Assembly (NCBI GenBank): GCA_963925895.1
Contig: CAWUVH010000011.1
Location: 123,167-187,166 of the forward strand
Direction of reading: 5' to 3'
DNA length: 64,000 nt
Source of the DNA: Eutrophovita sp913057845
Lineage (GTDB): Bacteria > Pseudomonadota > Gammaproteobacteria > Burkholderiales > Eutrophovitaceae
The notes below the pieces were generated by a model. That model was given only the letters and a program-made list of their open reading frames with translations, was not told the DNA's origin and searched no databases. Below are positions 53,860 through 60,788 of this stretch, in pieces (position 1 is the stretch's first letter; each line of letters starts with the position of its first letter). The position numbers and the translations under genes were made by a program.

Positions 53860-54041
53860 AGTTACTTGCACCTTTAATGATTTTGATCGTCCTAAGCGCC
53901 TGTGACCAAACGTCAGTGTCACAAGACTTAGGTAAAAGCCAAGGCGGCACGCCTCCTAATCTTTTTCTGAAAGAAACCAACATGACCCTTGACGTAGAAA
54001 AAGAATGCGGGGAAGCACCTGACGTTACAGCAAGTAAGTAA
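53856..54041 (+). CDS. small predicted lipoprotein of the sortase operon
   Basis: A 61-residue protein with a lipoprotein signal (LIVLSAC, lipidated Cys at residue 16) and a 45-residue mature part containing one further Cys (KECGEAP). The ATG overlaps the stop of the dead sortase gene as ATGA. The family is unrecognised. Its place at the end of the sortase operon suggests a periplasmic or outer-membrane accessory, which is inference from position only. Confidence 0.7.
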   Translation: MKLLAPLMILIVLSACDQTSVSQDLGKSQGGTPPNLFLKETNMTLDVEKECGEAPDVTASK

Positions 54042-54059
54042 CAGACTACGATTGACCAG

Positions 54060-54094
54060 GAGCTCCGTCTGCTGCCACTCAGGCGGAAGCTCCG
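54060..54094 (+). repeat. large imperfect hairpin downstream of the sortase-operon lipoprotein
   Basis: GGAGCT and CGTCTG pair with CAGGCG and AGCTCC around an 8-nt loop, with one small internal asymmetry and one G-T pair. It starts 18 bp after the lipoprotein stop. No T-tract follows, so it may be an mRNA-stabilising 3' structure rather than an intrinsic terminator. Confidence 0.4.
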
Positions 54095-54272
54095 GGAGGC
54101 AAATATCAACTATCCAGGCATTGCTATCCGAGAAAAATTGGCGATAACCAAAACGACAGGGAGCTACAAATCATTCGGATGACCTGATTCTGGTTGGTAC
54201 AATGACCGTGTAACACAAAGATGATTTTTACCCACAAACCTCAAATTCTTCTGAGACTCTGAATCAGCCTTT

Positions 54273-54292
54273 CCTTGTGCGAAGGTTTTTTT
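54273..54292 (+). terminator. weak intrinsic terminator
   Basis: CCTT-GTGCG-AAGG is followed directly by seven T. The four-pair stem is short. It sits about 230 bp after the sortase operon and 70 bp before the next gene, so it could separate the two transcripts. Confidence 0.4.
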
Positions 54293-54362
54293 AGCATCTA
54301 TGTGGCGGGTCTATGTATCATGCGTCTTTGAACAATTCAATCAATCACATTATATTTTTTAT

Positions 54363-55343
54363 ATGACAATTCCCAACATCATGGCTGGAAGACTTCGTAT
54401 TCCAGTTGTAGCTGCGCCCCTGTTTATCATCTCTAATCCAGAGCTGGTTATCGCTCAGTGCAAAGCTGGAATCGTCGGCTCATTTCCATCGCTAAATGCC
54501 CGCCCTATCGGAGTTTTAGATGAATGGCTAAAGCGGATTACCACGGAACTCAAAGCCTATGATGTGGCTAACCCTGACACACCCTCAGCACCGTTTGCGG
54601 TTAACCAAATCGTACATCGATCAAACGACCGTCTCGACCAAGACATGGACTTATGCGAGAAATATCGGGTACCTATAGTCATCACCTCCCTTGGGGCAAG
54701 GGCCGAGCTCAACGACCGGGTCCACTCTTGGGGCGGCATTGTGCTGCATGACGTCATCAATAATAAGTTCGCTAAAAAAGCTGTTGCTAAAGGCGCTGAT
54801 GGCTTGATTGCTGTCGCCGCGGGTGCAGGGGGTCACGCTGGCATTCTGTCGCCGTTTGCCCTTATCCAAGAAATTCGCGAATGGTTTGACGGTCCGTTGT
54901 TATTGTCAGGCTCAATTGCAAATGGCAGTGCTGTGCTAGCGTCACAGGCGATGGGTGCAGACCTCGCCTATATCGGCTCCGCGTTTATTGCAACTAAGGA
55001 AGCCAATGCAGACCTTGCCTACAAACAAGCGCTTGTAGATTACGCTTCAAGTGATATCGTCTACACTAATTTATTTACCGGGGTCCACGGTAACTACCTG
55101 GCTCCATCGATCTCTGCAAACGGCCTTGATCCAGAAAACCTTCCCTCCAGCGATGCCTCCCAAATGAACTTTGGCACAGGAAGCAATGGTATAGCTAAGG
55201 CCTGGAAAGATATCTGGGGTTGTGGGCAGGGGATCGGTGCCGTCACCGCCATTCTCTCCACGAGCGACCTGGTCCAAAAACTGACTCAGGAATATGAGGC
55301 AGCCCGAGAAAAACTAGCTTCAGCCGCAATAGAAAAATCGTAA
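54363..55343 (+). CDS. nitronate monooxygenase family flavoprotein
   Basis: TIM-barrel FMN protein of about 326 residues from ATG 54363, just before RLRIPVVAAPLFIISNPELV; an in-frame ATG at 54300 would add 21 residues that do not fit the family. Family features are the AAPLF start, GADGLIAVAAGAGGHAG with the phosphate-binding glycines, and LLLSGSIANG with GADLAYIGSAFIAT. Nitronate monooxygenases oxidise alkyl nitronates. The segment APFAVNQIVHRSNDR is typical of the class common in proteobacteria. No link to the sortase operon is apparent. Confidence 0.88.
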   Translation: MTIPNIMAGRLRIPVVAAPLFIISNPELVIAQCKAGIVGSFPSLNARPIGVLDEWLKRITTELKAYDVANPDTPSAPFAVNQIVHRSNDRLDQDMDLCEKYRVPIVITSLGARAELNDRVHSWGGIVLHDVINNKFAKKAVAKGADGLIAVAAGAGGHAGILSPFALIQEIREWFDGPLLLSGSIANGSAVLASQAMGADLAYIGSAFIATKEANADLAYKQALVDYASSDIVYTNLFTGVHGNYLAPSISANGLDPENLPSSDASQMNFGTGSNGIAKAWKDIWGCGQGIGAVTAILSTSDLVQKLTQEYEAAREKLASAAIEKS

Positions 55344-55588
55344 GTAAGAGATAAAAAAACATAATGGCTGATGTGCAATTTTGGGTAAGCGGGCAATCCA
55401 TCAGTCTCCGTCACCCTATTTTTACTTGATTTAATCTATTTAAGAAGTCATTAAACTCATAAAGTTGGCTAAGTGCCCTCGATCTGAGAACTGATCACAG
55501 ATAGATTTGTCACAATGATGATTCTGATTATTTTCTCTACGTCCAAGCGATTATTGATAGCTAGGTCAAAAAAACGAAAGGTAGACAA

Positions 55589-55810
55589 TTGAGAAATGAT
55601 GAAAAAAATACTTTTTCCCAGAGCGAAGTCAGCGAAATCATCGAAATGGCGCTTTCTGATCACATAAGTTTTATACATATCAAAAAAGTGCATGGCATTG
55701 GAGAAACAGAAGTGAAGGTGCTCATGCGAACAAACCTGAAAATCGGCTCTTATAAAGCTTGGCGAAAGCGGGTACGTCTATTTTCCGACAGAAGAGCAAA
55801 CTACAAATAG
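55589..55810 (+). CDS. DUF2805/TIGR03643-type small protein, TTG start
   Basis: A 73-residue protein with a helix-turn-helix-like layout. The stretch SEIIEMALSDHISFIHIKKV, followed by GETEVKVLMRTNLKIGSYKAWRKRV, matches my memory of the TIGR03643 family (W-D-x-x-x-F at the front and S-[FY]-x-x-WRKRV at the end). The frame has no upstream ATG; TTG 55589 is preceded by AAAGG at seven bases, which supports the start. Function in the family is unknown; DNA binding is plausible. Confidence 0.75.
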   Translation: MRNDEKNTFSQSEVSEIIEMALSDHISFIHIKKVHGIGETEVKVLMRTNLKIGSYKAWRKRVRLFSDRRANYK

Positions 55811-56090
55811 CGCTGACCGACATTCAAGCGCGAGCGCGAACCAGCGAATTTCAACCTCGCTCACGCTCTCCCCATCTAATAGCGTGAGGATTCTCCGCGA
55901 ACACCATGCATAAAATAATTCTTTATTCGCAAAGGTTGGATCCTGTATAGCCTCATGCAAAATATTTTAGTACTGAGACATGGGGCCATAAGATCATAGG
56001 CGTTTTCATCTACATGGGCTAAACTCCGTATAGTGCAGACAGAATACTTTTTTAGGTTTGGCGAACCACTAAAGATGGGGAGAAAGCGAG

Positions 56091-56597
56091 ATGGGGTTTC
56101 ATCATAAGATCGAAAAAGGGTTATTCGCGAGTCGTTGGTTATTGGCTCCTTTTTACGTCGGCCTGGTATTCGCTTTAGCGGTATTGCTAGTGAAATTCAC
56201 GCAAGAGATATTTCATTTTGCTCCAGGAGTATTTGTTTCTTCCGAGAGCGATGTCTTGCTATTCGTATTAACACTGATTGACTTGTCCTTAACCGGAAAT
56301 CTTTTATTGATGGTTATTTTTGCCGGTTATGAGAATTTTGTTTCTCATATTGACGTCGGAGAGGACGCACATCGCCCTAGCTGGATGGGAACCGTGGATT
56401 TTAGTGGTTTAAAAATAAAACTTATCGGTTCAATTGTGGCGATCTCAGGTGTTCATTTATTAAAGCAATTTATGAATATGGAAGCGGTCAATAAAGAAGA
56501 CCTGAAGTGGTTACTGCTCACTCATGCAGCTTTTGTCACGTCGGGGGTATTGTTAGCCCTAATGGATTATTTTGCATCAAAAACCAAGGTGAAATGA
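56091..56597 (+). CDS. YqhA/UPF0114 family membrane protein
   Basis: A 168-residue inner-membrane protein with about four helices. FASRWLLAPFYVGLVFAL at the start, IDLSLTGNLLLMVIFAGYENFVSHID in the centre and the terminal VSGVLLALMDYFASK-like segment are diagnostic of UPF0114 (E. coli YqhA). The family's function is not established. Confidence 0.92.
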   Translation: MGFHHKIEKGLFASRWLLAPFYVGLVFALAVLLVKFTQEIFHFAPGVFVSSESDVLLFVLTLIDLSLTGNLLLMVIFAGYENFVSHIDVGEDAHRPSWMGTVDFSGLKIKLIGSIVAISGVHLLKQFMNMEAVNKEDLKWLLLTHAAFVTSGVLLALMDYFASKTKVK

Positions 56598-56663
56598 GTT
56601 ATATGCAATTAATCAAAGGGGGTATTTAACTCAATCAATTGGTTACAAAATCATGACTTATGG

Positions 56664-56693
56664 ATTGGTACGAAACCCTTCGTGCCAATTTTC
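56664..56693 (+). terminator. intrinsic terminator after the YqhA-like gene
   Basis: ATTGGTACGAA pairs with TTCGTGCCAAT (one G-T pair) around a four-base loop and is followed by TTTTC. The 11-pair stem makes this one of the better intrinsic terminators in the window. It lies 67 bp after the YqhA-like stop and before the second MORN gene. Confidence 0.6.
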
Positions 56694-56860
56694 ACTCTTC
56701 ATTCTGCACCTAAACACCCCATCAAAAATACTGGGCCTCTGAAAGTAACCCGGTCATTTAATCGCCACATTCTTGCCTCTGGATTCCCACAGAGCATCCC
56801 TATTCTTGATCTCAGCAACAAAACACACTTTCTAGATGTTGTTTTTAATGGGAGATAGCG

Positions 56861-57574
56861 ATGAAAACAATTTTCGCATTAACACTTGCAGCGGGACTCA
56901 CCTGTTCAACCCCCTCATTCGCTCTAGATTTTTGCGAAAGCAGCAATAAAGAAGAGTGGATCAACTGTTACGGTGACATCACATTTGAGAACGGTGATTT
57001 TTATATTGGCGACATCAACCAAGGCCTTTCAGAAGGCCGAGGTATCTACAAGTTTGCGGATGGGTCGTTTTACGTGGGTCAATTCAAAGAGGACAAATTT
57101 TATGGTCAAGGAACACTGACTTACGCCAATGGCGCTCATTACTCTGGCATGTACGTACGGGGACAGAGTGACGGCACAGGTGTCTTTATCTTTGGTGACG
57201 GAGACGTGTATTTCGGTAGTTTCAGGCAAGGCAAATACCACGGTTATGGGGAATATCGCTTTGCTAACGGAGATTGCTATGCAGGTGAGCATTTCTTTGA
57301 CGCTCGCTCAGGTCAGGGTCGACTGACCTCCGCCGATGGCACTTATTACGAAGGACAGTGGGCCAACGACAAACGCAGTGGTTATGGATCACTCATATTC
57401 AACGACGGCAAGCGCATCACCGGCCAGTGGCAGGACAACACCATTAACGGAAAAGCAACCTTCACCTCGGAGAATGGCAACAACTGGACAGGCATGTGGG
57501 AGCAAGGCTCTCCCATAGGCGTTTCCATTGAAGAACTCTTCAGAGGTCCTCCGCCTAAACGCGCATCGATTTAA
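56861..57574 (+). CDS. secreted MORN-repeat protein (copy 2)
   Basis: A 237-residue protein with a signal peptide (cleavage near SFA, about residue 21), a two-Cys element ending WINCYG, and about eight MORN repeats (FYVGQFKEDKFYGQG, VYFGSFRQGKYHGYG, YYEGQWANDKRSGYG). Length, signal, Cys element and repeats match the copy at 46.1 kb, though identity is moderate, so the two are paralogues that diverged some time ago. It is followed within 30 bp by a VanZ-like gene. Confidence 0.88.
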   Translation: MKTIFALTLAAGLTCSTPSFALDFCESSNKEEWINCYGDITFENGDFYIGDINQGLSEGRGIYKFADGSFYVGQFKEDKFYGQGTLTYANGAHYSGMYVRGQSDGTGVFIFGDGDVYFGSFRQGKYHGYGEYRFANGDCYAGEHFFDARSGQGRLTSADGTYYEGQWANDKRSGYGSLIFNDGKRITGQWQDNTINGKATFTSENGNNWTGMWEQGSPIGVSIEELFRGPPPKRASI

Positions 57575-57603
57575 CAACTAACGTCTCCCTAGAGAGTTGT
57601 GAC

Positions 57604-58029
57604 ATGATTTCGTTTCGAGTTGGTTTTACGGCAACCTCACTCACCGGGATTGCCATTTATGTTGGAACTCTCACCCCTTCCCTGGCAATGATGTCACCAC
57701 CTGGAGGCGACAGATTACATCACCTCATCGCATTCAGCGCATTTGCACTCCCAATGGTACTTGTCGAGCGCCAATACTGGCGCCTTATGCTGACGTTGAC
57801 GCTTTTACTAGGAACTGCAATCGAATTGATTCAACCCCATATCAATCGTTCAGGAGATCCCATGGATCTGCTCGCAAACGCAGCAGGTGGGATCATCGGT
57901 GTGCTCATCGGCCTTACAATTTGCCATCTACATCAAAAAATACGCACGCACCGGGTCCCATTGTATGGGCACTCATTTTACAGAGGGTCTGCAAGGATAT
58001 TCAGAAGGAGAAGACGGCGCAGGCTCTAG
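57604..58029 (+). CDS. VanZ-like membrane protein
   Basis: A 141-residue protein with four transmembrane helices. The family pattern is visible: DRLHHLIAFSAFALPMVL, then GTAIELIQPHINRSGDPMDLLANAAGGIIGVLIG. The C-terminus is strongly basic, with seven Arg in the last ten residues. VanZ-like proteins occur near polysaccharide and surface-protein sorting genes, and one in VanZ proper gives low-level teicoplanin resistance. The role here is unknown. Confidence 0.87.
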   Translation: MISFRVGFTATSLTGIAIYVGTLTPSLAMMSPPGGDRLHHLIAFSAFALPMVLVERQYWRLMLTLTLLLGTAIELIQPHINRSGDPMDLLANAAGGIIGVLIGLTICHLHQKIRTHRVPLYGHSFYRGSARIFRRRRRRRL

Positions 58030-58046
58030 AGTAGCCTTTGCCGTCT
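58012..58046. terminator. long hairpin between convergent VanZ-like and cytochrome genes
   Basis: AGACGGC and AGGCT pair with AGCCT and GCCGTCT, separated by a 2x2 mismatch and a 7-nt loop. It overlaps the end of the VanZ-like gene (58029) and ends before the cytochrome stop at 58073. It has no T-tract but is well placed to block read-through in both directions. Confidence 0.4.
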
Positions 58047-58072
58047 GCCTTCGGGAGGTTGATTCTGTATAA

Positions 58073-58525
58073 CTATTCTGGAAAAACCATCGCGTCTTGA
58101 TTTTCAGCATAGGGGTCTTTGATTTCACTCGACGCGATGCGCGCTTGCTCGGTCGCCCGCAGATAAGTCACAACAGCTATAATTTGGTCATTATTCAATA
58201 CGCTACTGAACGCACCCATCTTTCCACCGCGACTACCGGTTCGAGGCGTGCCCGAGTGAATCGTTTCATAGATCTCGCTGTTGGTGTTTCCCCTAAACAT
58301 AAACTTCCCACAACTGAGACATGGCGCTCGTCCAGTTCCCACGCCACGGCCACCATGACATGCCGAGCATTTTTCAGAAAATAGCTCACCACCTTGTGCC
58401 ACCACCTTCACGTCAGCAATCGGCACTTCTAAATCAGAAGGATTCATCTGATGCGTTTGAGCATGCGCACTCCACGTGGCCATAAGCAATGACAAGGCAA
58501 AAACAATGGAGCTGTATCGAATCAT
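58073..58525 (-). CDS. monohaem c-type cytochrome with an extra CxxC
   Basis: A 150-residue exported cytochrome. The start at 58525 gives a clean signal peptide (ending SAHAQ); a further upstream ATG adds 24 residues before it. The haem site is KCSACHGGRGVGTG, with a likely axial Met in GGKMGAFS. Twelve residues or so after the haem site is a second pair, PCLSCGKF, a CxxC without His. It lies convergent to the VanZ-like gene. It would need the Ccm proteins encoded in this window for haem attachment. Confidence 0.88.
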   Translation of the reverse strand: MIRYSSIVFALSLLMATWSAHAQTHQMNPSDLEVPIADVKVVAQGGELFSEKCSACHGGRGVGTGRAPCLSCGKFMFRGNTNSEIYETIHSGTPRTGSRGGKMGAFSSVLNNDQIIAVVTYLRATEQARIASSEIKDPYAENQDAMVFPE

Positions 58526-58692
58526 GGTTAAATTCCGTTCAAATAACATATTGAAAGATGTGAGTCTCAATTCTATACAAAGTTCAATACCAGACATGTC
58601 AAAAGTAGTGCTACAGCGATCTAATCACAGTCTATACGGGAACCTAATACACCACGGATCATCTGAATCTCTTTAATTCAAAGGACAATATC

Positions 58693-59070
58693 GTGATCAC
58701 CGTCTTTTATGATGACCTGTGCGGCCTATGCTCCAAAGAAATTCGCACATACCAACACGCAGATAAAAAGGAACAGTTTCTGTGGCAAAGCCTCTCAGAC
58801 CCCAACCTCAATCTAGACAAAGAATCATTTGATCTCGTGATGGCTCTCGAGCAGCTGCATGTAAAAGATAATTCAGGGTGTTTACACATCGGTGTCGGCG
58901 CGTTTATTGTGATTTGGAGACACTTACCCCTCTGGAGTCTCTTAGCTAGAATCGCATCAATCCGGCCTATCCATTGGGTGCTGAGTATCGTTTATGTGAG
59001 GTTTGCGAAACGCAGGTTTCACAAACTGGCTCACTGCCAGATCGCGCTCAAACAACAATTGAAAAAATAG
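58693..59070 (+). CDS. DCC-family (DUF393) thiol-disulfide oxidoreductase-like protein
   Basis: A 125-residue protein with the family start TVFYDDLCGLCSKEIRTYQ, containing the CxxC, then the central GVGAFIVIWRHLP and the terminal RFAKRRFHKLAHC. The DCC family is thioredoxin-like but poorly characterised. The position is divergent from the cytochrome gene and isolated otherwise. Confidence 0.85.
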   Translation: MITVFYDDLCGLCSKEIRTYQHADKKEQFLWQSLSDPNLNLDKESFDLVMALEQLHVKDNSGCLHIGVGAFIVIWRHLPLWSLLARIASIRPIHWVLSIVYVRFAKRRFHKLAHCQIALKQQLKK

Positions 59071-59092
59071 CTCGACGATTTAATTTAAAAAT

Positions 59093-59112
59093 CCCTCTGT
59101 TGAGGGCCTTTT
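59093..59112 (+). terminator. intrinsic terminator after the DCC gene
   Basis: CCCTC-TGTT-GAGGG followed by CC and TTTT, 22 bp after the DCC stop. The stem is short but GC-rich. Confidence 0.55.
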
Positions 59113-59480
59113 AAAGTGCTCTACGACATCATCTTCGGCGCACAGTTACATCTCAACGCGATACACATCATATTGCAGGTATAACGGCTTACCGGCAGCA
59201 TTCACAAGTTGCATCGATACCATTTAACCGACGAACACACTACCGATTGCTAAATCAATCAGTACCGACACATCAGTTTTAATAGATCTAATTAGATAAA
59301 CGCACTTAAAGTGCGACTCATATGGCGCAAACAAGCATATTGTGCTGCAATTTTTAACATTGACAATAGAAACTTGTCAAAAAATGAATTAGGGCAAGTA
59401 CAGTTTAGGCAATTCGATTGCAAATGGTCTTGGGATGTAAGTACTAAAAATTATCCACAACATTGCAGCGCCACAAAATC
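59113..59480. other. 368-bp intergenic region with inverted repeats and no intact gene
   Basis: No convincing gene is seen. Two near-perfect inverted repeats lie here: CGCACTT-A-AAGTGCG (59301-59315) and TTGACAA-7 nt-TTGTCAA (59360-59366 and 59374-59380). On the minus strand two open stretches in the same frame are separated by one TAA (59224-59226); the second is a 25-codon ATG frame (59146-59223). These may be remnants of a lost gene. The repeats could be operators for the HTH gene that follows. Confidence 0.4.
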
Positions 59481-59751
59481 ATGACCCGCGAGAATAGGGA
59501 TTTAATACTCGAACGTTTCTCTTCACACCTGAATGACACCGTAGCGTCCAAAATACGGCGAGAAATTCAGCGGCGCTAAATTTGCCGATCAATACAACTT
59601 GCGCGCGACTGGAACCACCACGATTTCACGACAAACGGCTCTGCGATGGCTCTCAGGGGAAGGGTTTCCCGACTGCGGAAGACTCTATACCCTGATCGAT
59701 TGGCTAGATCTGCATGTCGATGAAATATTTCGAACGAATAAAGACCACTAG
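59481..59751 (+). pseudogene. frameshifted XRE-like helix-turn-helix regulator
   Basis: ATG 59481 opens 32 codons ending EIQRR at a TAA (59577-59579). If one base near 59577 is skipped, the frame continues KFADQYNLRATG, then TTTISRQTALRWLSGE, then FPDCGRLYTLIDWLDLHVDE, to TAG at 59751, giving about 90 residues. The joined product looks like a phage-regulator-type HTH protein (arginine/tryptophan recognition helix, then a P-x-x-x-x-L-x-x-L-x-x-WL segment). It is either a pseudogene with a single-base insertion, a sequencing error or a recoded gene. No other phage genes are near. Confidence 0.65.
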
Positions 59752-59794
59752 AGTTCTACAACTCATGTCGCGACATTTAAGGTGGCGCGTTCGG

Positions 59795-60373
59795 TTAATC
59801 CCGTATTTTCCTAATATCGGTCTCGTCTGACCACTCGAGAATTCCAGTTCGTATTTCCCAGACCTGCAGGTTTACCTTGTAGTAAACATCTTTCACATCC
59901 GAACTCTGCTTCACTATCGACCGAATACTACCTTCCAATCGATAGGCAGCGCCTAGCATTTTGCCTTTCTCGGCTATCGTCTCTTGGTCGTAGTATTCCC
60001 CATCCTGTTGACGGTCTAATTCACTGACTTGTTGTGCCATTGCTTCCTCATCCACGACAAATCGAACGACCCCGCTTCGCGCTAACTCGGTTCGAATCGA
60101 ATCTGTAATCGCACGTGTATCGATGTATTCACTCGTAAGGTTTTTAACATCTTGCACAGTAATCAATGGGCGATTCCCCTCAACCACTAATTGAGACACC
60201 AACATGGAGCGCGTCATCTCTTCCGCGACTTTGTGCAAGTCCGTTGAACCAAACTCAATTGACACTGTTTCGATACCCTTTGGGTCTCCATAACGAACCG
60301 ATTTGGAGCATCCCAAAACCATACTAAAAACAATCAAAAGCGCAACGCGTAAAACGTAAGTTCGCTGGAACAT
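59795..60373 (-). CDS. lpoB: penicillin-binding protein activator LpoB-like lipoprotein
   Basis: Outer-membrane lipoprotein of 192 residues from ATG 60373, which has GAGG at eight bases; a GTG at 60391 overlapping ycfL is the alternative. Lipobox MVLGC. The mature part matches the LpoB/COG3417 pattern (VQDVKNLTSEYIDTRAITDSIRTEL, GAAYRLEGSI). LpoB activates PBP1B from the outer membrane in enterics. The long disordered Pro-rich linker of E. coli LpoB is absent, so reach across the periplasm may differ. Confidence 0.85.
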   Translation of the reverse strand: MFQRTYVLRVALLIVFSMVLGCSKSVRYGDPKGIETVSIEFGSTDLHKVAEEMTRSMLVSQLVVEGNRPLITVQDVKNLTSEYIDTRAITDSIRTELARSGVVRFVVDEEAMAQQVSELDRQQDGEYYDQETIAEKGKMLGAAYRLEGSIRSIVKQSSDVKDVYYKVNLQVWEIRTGILEWSDETDIRKIRD

Positions 60374-60387
60374 ATAGGTAACCTCGC

Positions 60388-60771
60388 TCACTCTTTAATC
60401 AAAAATTTGGTGTCTGCCGCCAACCAATTAGGCGCAGTACCTCGAATTGTTTTAACTTCCTTTGGATAGAGATAAACCGGCTTCCAAGCTTCCTCTCGAC
60501 CAAGCACCACTCCCTCTTCATCAAACCAATCAAAACGATAAGCCAATGATCGCTCTTTATCATCATCGTTTTTTATTTCGACTAAAACGCGCAAAATGCC
60601 ATCTTTAGGAATACACGAAACTTTGACAATATCAATATCTCCTAAATCGCCGACGAAGACTACGTCACCGTTTGGACATCCATTTTTCTTGCCCATGAAC
60701 GAACACGACACAAGGAACAGGAGCAACCCCAATGCTGAGAGGTACCGTAATTGCTTAAACCAGGATCTCAT
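60388..60771 (-). CDS. YcfL-like (DUF1425) lipoprotein
   Basis: A 127-residue lipoprotein (lipobox FLVSC, Cys 23). The mature part is a beta-sandwich-like domain with LVEIKNDDDKERSLAYRFDWFDEEG and ending NWLAADTKFLIKE. DUF1425 proteins are encoded next to lpoB in many gammaproteobacteria, as here; their role is unknown but likely linked to envelope assembly. The stop overlaps a possible GTG start of lpoB. Confidence 0.85.
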   Translation of the reverse strand: MRSWFKQLRYLSALGLLLFLVSCSFMGKKNGCPNGDVVFVGDLGDIDIVKVSCIPKDGILRVLVEIKNDDDKERSLAYRFDWFDEEGVVLGREEAWKPVYLYPKEVKTIRGTAPNWLAADTKFLIKE

Positions 60772-60788
60772 ATGCGCTCACCCATCAA

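Noticed and set aside
55778..55960. 60-codon minus-strand frame
   Set aside because: It overlaps the end of the DUF2805-type gene, lacks a ribosome site and resembles no family I know; support is too weak.
56861..57574. MORN repeats as a candidate tandem DNA repeat or CRISPR-like array
   Set aside because: The periodicity is at protein level, with a continuous reading frame and varied codons; there are no identical DNA repeats with spacers.
59481..59751. Prophage or genomic island around the HTH remnant
   Set aside because: No integrase, structural phage gene, attachment repeat or tRNA is nearby; the flanking genes are ordinary chromosomal loci.
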